This document shows, piece by piece, positions 53,261 to 62,117 of a stretch of 64,000 nucleotides of DNA. The first letter of the stretch is position 1; the number at the start of each line of letters is the position of its first letter. Origin of the DNA: Spongiimicrobium salis (lineage in GTDB: Bacteria; Bacteroidota; Bacteroidia; Flavobacteriales; Flavobacteriaceae); the NCBI RefSeq assembly GCF_043678055.1, contig NZ_JBHEQA010000001.1, forward strand, positions 1,178,001 through 1,242,000, in the 5' to 3' direction. The notes under the pieces are model-generated. The model worked only from the letters and a program-made list of their open reading frames with translations. It had not been told where the DNA came from and ran no database searches. A program made the translations under genes and the position numbers.

Positions 53261-54235
53261 CTATACTTCCCTTCCCATTAATTGTAATCCAAACTGGCGC
53301 AAGACCTCTTTATTATTTTCAGATACTTCAAGTTGTTCCAAAAATGTAAAAGCTTTCTTGGTGTATTCTTCAATAGCCTGTTTTGTGCTTTCTGCACCTC
53401 CGGTCTCCATAAAAATTTCTTTCACTGTCTGCACTTTGCTCGTACTATCCTTGGGCTGTATGGAATAAAGATCGTCCAATGCTTTCCTTTGTTCCTCAGA
53501 AGCGAAGTCCATGGATTTTAAATACAGAAAGGTTTTTTTGTTTTCTATGATATCACCACCCACTTGCTTTCCAAAAGTTTCAGGATCTCCAAAAGCATCC
53601 AGGTAATCATCTTGAAGCTGAAAGGCAATTCCAAGATATTTTCCGAAAGCATAAATGGCTTCTTGAGAGGCTTGCGAAGTTCTTGCAATCATAGCCCCCA
53701 TCTTCATGGCAGCCGCAACCAGAACTGCAGTTTTATATTCAATCATTTTAAGGTATTCAGGAATAGTGACATCGTCCCTGTCCTCAAAGTCAATATCAAA
53801 TTGTTGCCCCTCACATACTTGTAAAGCCGTGGTACTGAACAATTGTACCAAAGCCTTAAAGGTAGGTCCATCGTAGCGCTCAAAATAGCGATAAGATTCA
53901 ATGAGCATGGCGTCTCCCGACAGGATTCCCGTATTGATGTCCCATTTTTCATGAACCGTGGTTTGTCCTCTGCGCAGGGGTGCATCGTCCATAATATCAT
54001 CATGCACTAAGGAAAAATTGTGGAATACTTCTATAGCTAGTGCAGCATCCAGTGCCTTCGTATAATCTTCTCCGAAGATTTCGGCAGTCATCAAAGTCAG
54101 TACAGGACGCAAACGCTTCCCTCCCAAATTTAGGATATAGGTGATGGGTTCATATAAGTTAACAGGGTTCTTCGTTTGAACTTTTTCTTCTAGGTAGGCA
54201 GTAAATTCCGCGCGAAAATGTGCTATTGGGTGCAT
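53261..54235 (-). CDS. polyprenyl synthetase (short-chain isoprenyl diphosphate synthase)
   Basis: 324 residues from the ATG at 54235; a longer frame adds 13 residues without homology. The first Asp-rich motif is HDDIMDDAPLRRG and the second QDDYLDAFGD, the prenyl transferase metal sites. GGKRLRP and EVFHNFSLVHD are typical. It condenses IPP with allylic diphosphates to give FPP, GGPP or longer chains; chain length cannot be fixed from sequence. Carotenoid or quinone supply is likely, and crtY lies about 10 kb away. Confidence 0.93.
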   Translation of the reverse strand: MHPIAHFRAEFTAYLEEKVQTKNPVNLYEPITYILNLGGKRLRPVLTLMTAEIFGEDYTKALDAALAIEVFHNFSLVHDDIMDDAPLRRGQTTVHEKWDINTGILSGDAMLIESYRYFERYDGPTFKALVQLFSTTALQVCEGQQFDIDFEDRDDVTIPEYLKMIEYKTAVLVAAAMKMGAMIARTSQASQEAIYAFGKYLGIAFQLQDDYLDAFGDPETFGKQVGGDIIENKKTFLYLKSMDFASEEQRKALDDLYSIQPKDSTSKVQTVKEIFMETGGAESTKQAIEEYTKKAFTFLEQLEVSENNKEVLRQFGLQLMGREV

Positions 54236-54414
54236 GGACCGGTTTTTTGCCAAAAATACATTAAAAAAGTGCAAGGTCGGCTTTCTGTTTTATGCTTTAT
54301 CCAGTCTTTTAAAAAGGGATAAAATATGGAACTGCGGGCTTAGCTAAACCTCAACATAATGTTAAAAAACTGTAAAACCTAGGAAACTTTTAATGTTTTT
54401 ATAGTTTCCTGAAG

Positions 54415-54422
54415 TATATTTG
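54415..54422 (+). promoter_or_regulatory. -7 promoter box for the tetR-tolC-RND operon
   Basis: TATATTTG matches the TAnnTTTG consensus, about 90 bases before the TetR start codon. No clear -33 TTG is seen upstream. Confidence 0.45.
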
Positions 54423-54513
54423 CTGTCCAAAAACCAAGTTACAGTATGAACCTCAAACAGATTTAACTTAATGACCGTCACTTAAAAAATCCTCTTAATT
54501 ACGTCCTAGTCCT

Positions 54514-55119
54514 ATGAAAGATAAAATATTAGAAAAAGCAACAGAACTATTTTTAAACCTTGGGTTTAAAAGTGTTACGATGGACGATTTAGCCAATGAA
54601 ATGGGGATTTCCAAGAAGACGATCTATGCCCATTACGAGAATAAGACCAAATTGGTCACAGAAAGTACCATGTATCTTTTTAATGTAATATCCGTGGGGA
54701 TAGATCAAATATCGGCTTTGAAAAAAAATCCGATCGAAGAACTTTATGAGATAAAGAAGTTTGTCATGTTACATCTAAAAGATGAAAAATCTTCTCCCCA
54801 ATATCAGTTGCAAAAGTATTACCCTAAACTCTACGAATCTTTACGCGCTAAACAATTTGACGTGATGCAGGATTGCGTAGTTGACAATATTAAGAGAGGG
54901 ATCGATCTGGGGATTTATCGTGAAAATCTCAATGTTGATTTTGTTTCACGGATTTACTTTTCCGGGGTAACGAGCATAAAGGACAATCGGTATTTCCCGC
55001 AAAGTATATTTCCCATGACCACGCTCATGGATTATTATTTAGAATATCACCTAAGGGGTATTGTTACCCCAAAAGGGAGAAGCATATTAAACACAATCAT
55101 CAATTCAAATCAAGAATAA
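54514..55119 (+). CDS. TetR/AcrR-family transcriptional regulator
   Basis: 201 residues. The N-terminal HTH reads ILEKATELFLNLGFKSVTMD followed by LANEMGISKKTIYAHYENK, a textbook TetR domain. The C-terminal helical domain binds an unknown ligand. Its stop is followed directly by the ATG of the tolC-like gene, so it is the first gene of the efflux operon and probably represses it. Confidence 0.94.
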   Translation: MKDKILEKATELFLNLGFKSVTMDDLANEMGISKKTIYAHYENKTKLVTESTMYLFNVISVGIDQISALKKNPIEELYEIKKFVMLHLKDEKSSPQYQLQKYYPKLYESLRAKQFDVMQDCVVDNIKRGIDLGIYRENLNVDFVSRIYFSGVTSIKDNRYFPQSIFPMTTLMDYYLEYHLRGIVTPKGRSILNTIINSNQE

Positions 55120-56475
55120 ATGAAAAACAACCTTTTGATTTTCATCGGGCTACTCAGCGGATTCTTTGGAATCGGACAGCAACCTGCTACAAGCTTTACC
55201 TTAGAAGAAGCCATTGCCTATGCACAACAAAACAATTACAGCGCGATAAATGCCGATCGGGATGTTATTGATGCCCAAAAGCAGAAATGGGAAACCATTG
55301 CCACGGGTTTACCGCAAATTAGCGGGGATATTAGTTATCAAAACCAATTAAAACAGCCGGTAACCCAGTTTCCCTCTATTTTAGTTCCGGAGCAATTCCT
55401 CCCCGATGGTGTTGTTCAAGGGCCAGAGACTTTTGTTCCCATCGTATTTGGACAGGCACAACAGGCCACCGCTACGGTTACCTTGCAGCAGCAGATTTTT
55501 GACGGATCATATATTGTAGGTGTACAGGCTACCAGGGCTTTTTTAAGTTTCAGTGCAAACAATAAGGAAAAGACCGCTTTAGATGTCAAGAAGGCCGTGG
55601 TGGAAGCTTATGGAAATGTCCTTTTGGCCAAGGAAAGCGTAATTATCCTGAAAAACAATAAGACCACCTTGGAAAAAAATCTTTTTGAAACCCAGAAGAT
55701 TTTTGAAAATGGTTTGGGAGATGAGGAAAGTGTAGAGCAATTGCAAATTACCCTCTTTTCTGTGGAAAATCAACTTAAAAACGCAGAGCGCCTAGAAAGA
55801 ATCACGGTTCAGATGCTGAATCTTGTTATGGGCTTGGACATTGAAACTCCTACACAGCTTTTGGAAGACTTGGATCAATTGGCCCAAAAACAAATGGCGA
55901 GCGGTGTTTTGGATTCCGATTTCAACATAGAAAACAACGTTGACTTTAAATTGGCCACCAATTTGAACGAGCAACGTTATTTTGAACTAAAATTGGCCAA
56001 GAGCAGGGCTTTGCCTACTTTAAATGCCTTTGTAAACTATAGCGCCTTTGCTTTTAGTGATCAATTTGATTTTCTGAGTCAGACCTACTTTCAGTCATCT
56101 GTTTTAGGGTTCGATTTAAAGATTCCTATTTTCAGTTCCCTAAAAAGAAGTGCTTCGACCCAACGTGCTAAAATTGCCTTGGAAAAAGCAAAAACCCAAT
56201 TGACGGAGGCAGAACACAGTATTCGCTTGCAATTGGAAAATGCAAAAAGCAATTATATCCTATCCATTGAACAATATGGAACCTCCAAGAAGAACTTGGC
56301 TTTAGCCGAACGTATTGAACAAAAGAATCAGGTGAAGTATCTGGAAGGGATTGCTACAAGTTTCGAATTACGACAGGCCCAGACGCAATTGTATACCGCA
56401 CAACAAGAATACCTGCAATCTATGGTCAATGTCATCAACAATAAAACCATTTTAGAAGGAATTTTAAATAACTAA
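55120..56475 (+). CDS. TolC-family outer-membrane efflux protein
   Basis: 451 residues with a signal peptide ending near GIGQQ. The two repeated outer-membrane efflux halves begin TSFTLEEAIAYAQQNNYS and FKLATNLNEQRYFELKLAKS, and both run through long coiled-coil helices (KSVIILKNNKTTLEKNLFE-like segments, SYILSIEQYGTSKKNLA-like segments). It would trimerise to form the outer-membrane channel of the RND pump coded downstream. Adjoins TetR (0 bases) and the adaptor gene. Confidence 0.93.
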   Translation: MKNNLLIFIGLLSGFFGIGQQPATSFTLEEAIAYAQQNNYSAINADRDVIDAQKQKWETIATGLPQISGDISYQNQLKQPVTQFPSILVPEQFLPDGVVQGPETFVPIVFGQAQQATATVTLQQQIFDGSYIVGVQATRAFLSFSANNKEKTALDVKKAVVEAYGNVLLAKESVIILKNNKTTLEKNLFETQKIFENGLGDEESVEQLQITLFSVENQLKNAERLERITVQMLNLVMGLDIETPTQLLEDLDQLAQKQMASGVLDSDFNIENNVDFKLATNLNEQRYFELKLAKSRALPTLNAFVNYSAFAFSDQFDFLSQTYFQSSVLGFDLKIPIFSSLKRSASTQRAKIALEKAKTQLTEAEHSIRLQLENAKSNYILSIEQYGTSKKNLALAERIEQKNQVKYLEGIATSFELRQAQTQLYTAQQEYLQSMVNVINNKTILEGILNN

Positions 56476-56537
56476 GTATGGCCTTTTTATCACAACAGCT
56501 AAACCATCGCACTCATCAACGCCTTAATATTTATACT

Positions 56538-57707
56538 ATGAAAAACATTCTATTTTACCTTGCCATAGTCGTATTCATTTCCTCATGTGGAGGTGGAGCA
56601 GAAAATACCGAAAGTATTATTGCCTCTGGCGATCTTGAAAAGATACGTTCTCAAAAAAATCAAATTTCCGATCAGAAGAAAATCCTGGAAGATGAAATTG
56701 CCTTATTGGACTCTGTCATTCAGGCAATGGATCCTGATAAGAACCTCCCCTTAGTGACCACTATTCAAGTCAAGGAACAACAGTTTAGGCATTACTTGGA
56801 GCTTCAAGGCGGAGTACAGACCAAACAAAATGTACTGATCTATCCAGAAATGGCCGGAACCTTGCAGCGTGTGTATGTGAAGGAAGGACAGCGTGTAAAA
56901 AAGGGGCAACTCTTAGCAACCATAGATGATGGAGGGATCAGCAGTCAACTGGCACAATTAAAAACGCAGGCGCAATTGGCCAAAACCACCTATGAAAGAC
57001 AAGCGCGTTTGTGGGAACAAAAAATTGGTTCGGAAATTCAATACCTGCAGGCCAAAACCAATTATGAAGCCACAGAAAACAGCGTAAAACAAGTTCAAAG
57101 TCAGTTGGGACGCTCCTCTATTGTCGCTCCTTTTTCTGGTATTATCGATGATGTGATCAAAGATCAGGGAACCGTGGTTTCTCCTGGCCCTGGATCGGAG
57201 GTCTTCCGTATTATTAACCTTACGGACATGTATATTAATGTAGATGTCCCGGAGCGTTATTTAAAAGGGGTTCAAAAAGGAAATGAGGCCGAAGTATTCT
57301 TCCCTGTATTGGGCGATACCATCAAAACTAAAATTAGGGAGACCGGAAACTTTATCAATCCAGGGAACCGTGCCTTTAATGTGGAGATTCCCGTACCCAA
57401 TACCAGTGGGAACATTAAACCCAACCTTACGGCCAAAGTACGCCTGAATGACTATACTAGTGAAAAGGCCATTCTTATCCCCCAAAGTATTATTTCAGAA
57501 AATGCAGAAGGCCAACAATATGTTTTTGTAGCAGAAAAAACAGGAGCCGAAAATGAGCGGCAGGTAAAGAAACACATTATCACTACAGGAAAGACCCAAG
57601 GGAATGTCATAGAGGTTCTATCTGGAATTACAGCAGGGGATGAACTCATCAAAGAAGGTGCGCGTAGCGTGAAAGAAGGTCAAAATGTAGAACTTTTAAA
57701 GGACTGA
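56538..57707 (+). CDS. RND efflux periplasmic adaptor, lipoprotein
   Basis: 389 residues from the ATG at 56538 (KNILFYLAIVVFISSCGGG): the lipobox cysteine in SSCGGG anchors it in the inner membrane. An early coiled coil (KIRSQKNQISDQKKILEDEI) is followed by the biotinyl/lipoyl-type half motif GGVQTKQNVLIYPEMAGTLQ and RVYVKEGQRVKKGQLLATID, the alpha-hairpin, then VAPFSGIIDDVIKDQGTVVS and beta-barrel and membrane-proximal domains. It links the RND pump to TolC. The frame remains open 20 codons upstream, but that start lacks a signal. The stop is 5 bases from the RND ATG. Confidence 0.93.
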   Translation: MKNILFYLAIVVFISSCGGGAENTESIIASGDLEKIRSQKNQISDQKKILEDEIALLDSVIQAMDPDKNLPLVTTIQVKEQQFRHYLELQGGVQTKQNVLIYPEMAGTLQRVYVKEGQRVKKGQLLATIDDGGISSQLAQLKTQAQLAKTTYERQARLWEQKIGSEIQYLQAKTNYEATENSVKQVQSQLGRSSIVAPFSGIIDDVIKDQGTVVSPGPGSEVFRIINLTDMYINVDVPERYLKGVQKGNEAEVFFPVLGDTIKTKIRETGNFINPGNRAFNVEIPVPNTSGNIKPNLTAKVRLNDYTSEKAILIPQSIISENAEGQQYVFVAEKTGAENERQVKKHIITTGKTQGNVIEVLSGITAGDELIKEGARSVKEGQNVELLKD

Positions 57708-57712
57708 ACAAC

Positions 57713-60700
57713 ATGAGCAAACAGCAGAAAAACGTCAATAAAGAATTTAGGTTATCGTCTTGGGCTATTGACAACCCTTCGGTAATCTATGTAATGATCG
57801 GTATTTTCCTATGGTTAGGGCTTAAATCCTATTTTGCCATGCCTCGTGAGGATTTCCCTGAGATTGTAGAGACCAAAATTTATATCAGTACGCCTTTTCC
57901 TGGAAATACAGCAGAGGATATTGAACGATTGATTACTGACCCTCTTGAAGACAAGCTCAAAAACGTGAGCAATGTAGTGGAAGTCACCTCAACTTCTCAA
58001 GAAGACTATTCCATTATTACCGTAGAATTCGATGAGGAATTGGAAGTTGCCGAGGCCAAGCAAAAGGTAAAGGATGAAGTGGATAGTGAAAAAGCCAGTG
58101 AAGATTGGCCCACTTTTAATGGAGCAAAGGTAGAACCCAATGTCTTTGAACTAAATTTAGCGGAATCTTTCCCCATTATGAACGTAAACTTCACTGGGGA
58201 TTATCCTGTGGAAAAATTGAAGGAATTTGCAGAATATCTACAGGATGAAATTGAAGATCTTCCAGAAGTCAAACAAGTAGATATTCGGGGTGCTCAAGAA
58301 AAAGAAGTGGCTGTTTCCGTAGATGTCTATAAAATGATGGCCTCCAAAATTAATTTCCAGGATGTCATCGGTGCTATTAGCAACGGAAATTTGACCATGT
58401 CCGCTGGAAACCTGCGAAGTCCTGAACAACGAAGAACCATCCGCGTATTGGGAGAAATTGACGATCCTAGGGAGTTGGAGAACTTCGTAGTAAAATCTGA
58501 GAATGGGGCAGTATACCTCAAGGATATCGCAACGGTATCTTTCACTGAAGAAGACAAAACCACCTATGCTCGGGAATTTGGGGAAAGCGTGGTCATGTTG
58601 GATATTAAAAAACGTTCTGGGCAAAATACCATTGCCGCTACCACCAAAATAAGGGAATTGGTGAAGGCGGCCCAAAAGGACTATTATCCTGCCGATCTGA
58701 ATATTTCCATTGCCAATGATTCATCGGGAAGAACCTTAAACCAAGTGGATGACCTGGTCAATAATATCATTTTCGGAATCATTTTGGTCGTAACCGTACT
58801 CATGTTCTTTTTAGGTTTCCGAAATGCTCTTTTTGTTGGATTTGCCATCCCCATGTCCATGTTTATGTCCTTTGTTATTCTTAATACCTTGGGATATACA
58901 CTGAACACCATGATCCTGTTTGGAATGATTATGGGACTGGGAATGATGGTGGATAACGGAATCGTGGTCGTAGAAAATGTATACCGTTTAATGAGCGAGG
59001 GAATGTCCCGTACCGAAGCGGCAAAAAAAGGAATCGGGGAGATTGCCTTTCCAATTATCATTTCTACCTTGACCACTGTGGCCGCTTTTGTGCCCCTAGG
59101 GCTATGGCCTGGTATCTTTGGACAGTTTATGAAATATTTCCCTATTACCCTTTCCGTAGTATTGGGATCTTCACTCTTCGTGGCCATCTTTATGAACTCC
59201 ATGCTGGTTTCCCAATTTATGGAGATCGGTGAAAAAGAATTAAAGTTAAAACAACTAATTCGTATTAGTGCTATTCTTGGCGGTTTCGGTCTCTTTATTT
59301 TGATTGTTGGAGGTCCGGTAAGAGGACTTGGCTCTGTATTGATTCTTACGGCCATCATGTTCTGGGTTTATAAATATTTCATTAAAAAATGGGCCTTGCA
59401 TTTCCAGAAAAAGACTATGGTGCGCTTTGAGAATTGGTATGAACGCAGGATCAAGCATGCCTTAAAGGGCAATAACGTCTATTGGTATTTTAGTGTTACC
59501 GTTTTATTATTGATTGTAACATTCATGCTCTTTGGAGTTTCCATAGATGAGGGTAGAACCAAAATTGAATTCTTCCCAGACAATACGCCCAATGAGATCT
59601 ATGCCTATATTGAATATCCCGAAGGGACTTCCATAGAAAAGACCAATGAACTGACCAAAGCCATTGAAAAAAGGGTCTATGCCGTAGTCAATGGCAGTGA
59701 ATATACTTATGGAAAAAAGAATGAAGAGAATTATTTAGTGGAATCCGCGGTTTCCCAGGTCGGGGAAGGTGCCGGAAACCCACAAACAGATGGGGGATCT
59801 TCGGCCGAAATGCCACATAGAGGCAAGGTCACTGTTTCCATGCGTGAGTTTAAGTATAGAGACGGACGTGATACGGAAGAATTACGGGGTAAAATCCAAG
59901 ATGCCCTTACCGGAATTTATCCCGGAGTTGCCATTTCTGTGGAAAAAGATGCCAATGGCCCACCAGCCGGATATCCCATTAATATAGAATTGGAAGGAAA
60001 AGATTATAATGAATTGATCAGTACCGCTGAGGATATCCGAAATTTTGTCAATACTAAAAATATTGCCGGTATTGAAGAATTAAAAATTGATGTGAACAAA
60101 GGGAAACCTTCCTTACAGGTTGTTGTAGATCGTGAAAAAGCTGGAGAGTTAGGTGTAGCTGTAGGACAGGTAGGACAGCAGTTAAGGCGTTCCCTCTTTG
60201 GGGAAAAAGCGGGCGTCTATAAATTGGATGGCGAGGATTATGATATCAATGTTCGCTTCAATAAAAATATTCGCTACGATAAAAATGCGCTCTTTAACCA
60301 AAACATCATTTTTAGAGATCAAGCCTCTGGACAGATCAAAGAAATTCCCGTATCCGCTGTTGCATCGCAACGCAATACTTCTGGCTTCAGTGCTATTAAG
60401 CACCGGCAGAAGAAACGCGTGGTCACCATTTATTCTGGCTTAAAACCAGGATTTACGGATGCTGCAGCCATTGTAGATGAAATTAAAAAGGAAATGGAAG
60501 CTTATAAAGACCTTCCCAATACGGTTAAAATTGATTATACCGGGCAAATAGAGGAGCAGAACAAACAAATGCAATTCTTGATCGGGGCATTCTTTTCCGG
60601 CCTTGGATTGATCATGCTGATCCTCATATTCCAATTTGGAGGAATATCCAAACCTTTGATTATTATGATTGCCATCTTCCTCAGTTTTATTGGGGTATTT

Positions 60701-61225
60701 GGAGGACTGATGCTCACAGGATGGTCTTTTGTAATCATGATGACCATGATGGGAATCATTTCCTTAGCAGGAATTGTGGTGAACAATGGGGTGGTACTCC
60801 TAGACTATACCCAGATTCTAATTGATCGTAAAAAAGTAGCGCTGGATATGGATGAAAAGGCCTTATTGAACAATGATCAAGTGGTAGCGCTGGTAACGCA
60901 GGGAGGTAAGGCAAGGTTACGCCCAGTTATTCTAACCGCTATTACAACGGTTCTTGGGTTGATTCCATTGGCCATTGGACTGAACATTGATTTCTTTTCG
61001 CTATTCTCTAGCTTAGATCCAAAAATCTATATGGGTGGTGACAATGTTATTTTCTGGGGACCATTAGCCTGGACGGTAATCTTTGGTTTAATCGTAGCTA
61101 CCTTCTTAACGCTGATTATCGTACCGGTTCTCTTTACCATAGTATATCGCTTAAAAATTAGACTCTGGGGAGCTAAGCCTTCCAGAGAAAGTACAGCCCC
61201 GGAGAACGCGGAGATTGCCGCTTAA
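57713..61225 (+). CDS. RND-family efflux transporter permease
   Basis: 1170 residues. Twelve transmembrane helices plus two periplasmic porter regions in the AcrB/HAE1-like pattern. Motifs: PGNTAEDIERLITDPLEDKL near residue 65; GMIMGLGMMVDNGIVVVENV in the first half (proton-relay region with the Asp-Asn pair) and IISLAGIVVNNGVVLLDYT in the second. It is longer than the usual ~1050 residues because of an extra hydrophobic insertion (ISAILGGFGLFILIVGG, SVLILTAIMFWVYKYF) after the sixth helix. Substrate (drug, bile-like compound or metabolite) unknown. Last gene of the tetR-tolC-adaptor-RND operon, ended by a strong terminator. Confidence 0.94.
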   Translation: MSKQQKNVNKEFRLSSWAIDNPSVIYVMIGIFLWLGLKSYFAMPREDFPEIVETKIYISTPFPGNTAEDIERLITDPLEDKLKNVSNVVEVTSTSQEDYSIITVEFDEELEVAEAKQKVKDEVDSEKASEDWPTFNGAKVEPNVFELNLAESFPIMNVNFTGDYPVEKLKEFAEYLQDEIEDLPEVKQVDIRGAQEKEVAVSVDVYKMMASKINFQDVIGAISNGNLTMSAGNLRSPEQRRTIRVLGEIDDPRELENFVVKSENGAVYLKDIATVSFTEEDKTTYAREFGESVVMLDIKKRSGQNTIAATTKIRELVKAAQKDYYPADLNISIANDSSGRTLNQVDDLVNNIIFGIILVVTVLMFFLGFRNALFVGFAIPMSMFMSFVILNTLGYTLNTMILFGMIMGLGMMVDNGIVVVENVYRLMSEGMSRTEAAKKGIGEIAFPIIISTLTTVAAFVPLGLWPGIFGQFMKYFPITLSVVLGSSLFVAIFMNSMLVSQFMEIGEKELKLKQLIRISAILGGFGLFILIVGGPVRGLGSVLILTAIMFWVYKYFIKKWALHFQKKTMVRFENWYERRIKHALKGNNVYWYFSVTVLLLIVTFMLFGVSIDEGRTKIEFFPDNTPNEIYAYIEYPEGTSIEKTNELTKAIEKRVYAVVNGSEYTYGKKNEENYLVESAVSQVGEGAGNPQTDGGSSAEMPHRGKVTVSMREFKYRDGRDTEELRGKIQDALTGIYPGVAISVEKDANGPPAGYPINIELEGKDYNELISTAEDIRNFVNTKNIAGIEELKIDVNKGKPSLQVVVDREKAGELGVAVGQVGQQLRRSLFGEKAGVYKLDGEDYDINVRFNKNIRYDKNALFNQNIIFRDQASGQIKEIPVSAVASQRNTSGFSAIKHRQKKRVVTIYSGLKPGFTDAAAIVDEIKKEMEAYKDLPNTVKIDYTGQIEEQNKQMQFLIGAFFSGLGLIMLILIFQFGGISKPLIIMIAIFLSFIGVFGGLMLTGWSFVIMMTMMGIISLAGIVVNNGVVLLDYTQILIDRKKVALDMDEKALLNNDQVVALVTQGGKARLRPVILTAITTVLGLIPLAIGLNIDFFSLFSSLDPKIYMGGDNVIFWGPLAWTVIFGLIVATFLTLIIVPVLFTIVYRLKIRLWGAKPSRESTAPENAEIAA

Positions 61226-61254
61226 TTTTAAGAGCAACAATACTTTAAATTCCT

Positions 61255-61291
61255 AAAAGGCCTCCTTAGTATATTACTAAGGAGGCCTTTT
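61255..61291. terminator. rho-independent terminator after the RND operon
   Basis: A perfect 17-bp stem AAAAGGCCTCCTTAGTA / TACTAAGGAGGCCTTTT with a 3-base loop, A-run upstream and T-run downstream. It can act in both directions. Confidence 0.9.
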
Positions 61292-61348
61292 AACATGCTT
61301 TATCTTTCCAAACCTCATCTACATTATAGCACGGCAATAGGTGTTAAA

Positions 61349-61385
61349 AAAAGCGCCCGATACTATCTAAGTATCGAGCGCTTTT
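61349..61385. terminator. terminator for the YwqK-like gene
   Basis: AAAAGCGC / GCGCTTTT outer arms and CGATACT / AGTATCG inner arms around ATCTA, with one internal mismatch, 23 bases downstream of the stop codon of the minus-strand gene at 61408. Also suits the plus strand. Confidence 0.8.
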
Positions 61386-61407
61386 CTCGTAATTAAAGAA
61401 GTCATTA

Positions 61408-61758
61408 TCATTTATTAACCACTACAGGATTTCTATTGTCCCATTTGGTCACACTTACAATTTTGCTGTTTTCAAAATCAACCTCATTCAGCGCTTCATT
61501 CTGCCAGAAAAACCATTTTCCAGTTTTCTTTCCTTGAACGTACTCCCCCATGGCAATCTTTTTTCCTTCTTCATTGTACATTTTCCATTCTCCATGAAGC
61601 TTTCCTTCTAAAAAATGACCTACTTGGGCTATTTCTCCATTCTCGTGAAAATAGGTAGCTTTCACCATATCTCCATCCTTTTCAAAAGTTGATTTATTGC
61701 TTTGTGCACTCAATGCCGTAACGCAAAGAAATGCTGCTATGATTACTATATTTTTCAT
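61408..61758 (-). CDS. YwqK-like MORN-repeat secreted protein
   Basis: 116 residues. Signal peptide NIVIIAAFLCVTALSAQ. The mature part has about three MORN-like repeats: YFHENGEIAQVGHFLEGKLH, GEWKMYNEEGKKIAMGEYVQ and GKKTGKWFFWQNEALNEVDF. Members are often labelled antitoxin-like (YwqK), but no toxin gene adjoins it, so the label is nominal. Periplasmic location is predicted; function unknown. Confidence 0.87.
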   Translation of the reverse strand: MKNIVIIAAFLCVTALSAQSNKSTFEKDGDMVKATYFHENGEIAQVGHFLEGKLHGEWKMYNEEGKKIAMGEYVQGKKTGKWFFWQNEALNEVDFENSKIVSVTKWDNRNPVVVNK

Positions 61759-62117
61759 ATTTATTTGGGATTATCGTTATTACTACATTTATCTTAACGT
61801 AACAAATATACATTTATTTTACCCAAAATCAACATTTCAGTAACATTTTGTTTACATTAAATTTACATTGGAAATTTAAACAGCTGTAAATCACATTATT
61901 AAATAATTAAAAACAGCATTACATTGTTCGCATTTTATCGGAAATTACATTAAATTAACCTAGACTATCCAAAAAAATAAGCTCTTATTGCTACTGTAGA
62001 TCGCTTATTTAAAATGTATTTTGAACAGGGTTTGGCAGCAAACTTTAAGGCTATCAAAAAAAAACATCCCATTGGGAATGGGATGTTAAAAATTCAAACG
62101 TTATTAATTAAAGTATG
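61759..62117. other. intergenic region before the SusD gene end
   Basis: About 360 AT-rich bases holding the promoter side of the YwqK-like gene and a terminator hairpin for the SusD gene at 62063-62087. No other gene recognised. Confidence 0.5.
62063..62087 (-). terminator. terminator of the SusC/SusD operon
   Basis: AACATCCCATT / AATGGGATGTT, an 11-bp perfect stem with a 3-base loop; on the minus strand it is followed by a long T-run, 30 bases after the SusD stop. Confidence 0.85.

Noticed and set aside
58684..59358. 224-codon open frame antisense to the RND pump
   Set aside because: Low-complexity Ile/Pro/Lys composition mirrors the hydrophobic sense-strand codons; no independent support.
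61408..61758. YwqK-like gene as the antitoxin of a toxin-antitoxin pair
   Set aside because: It has a signal peptide and MORN-like repeats and no adjacent toxin gene; the antitoxin name is only inherited annotation.
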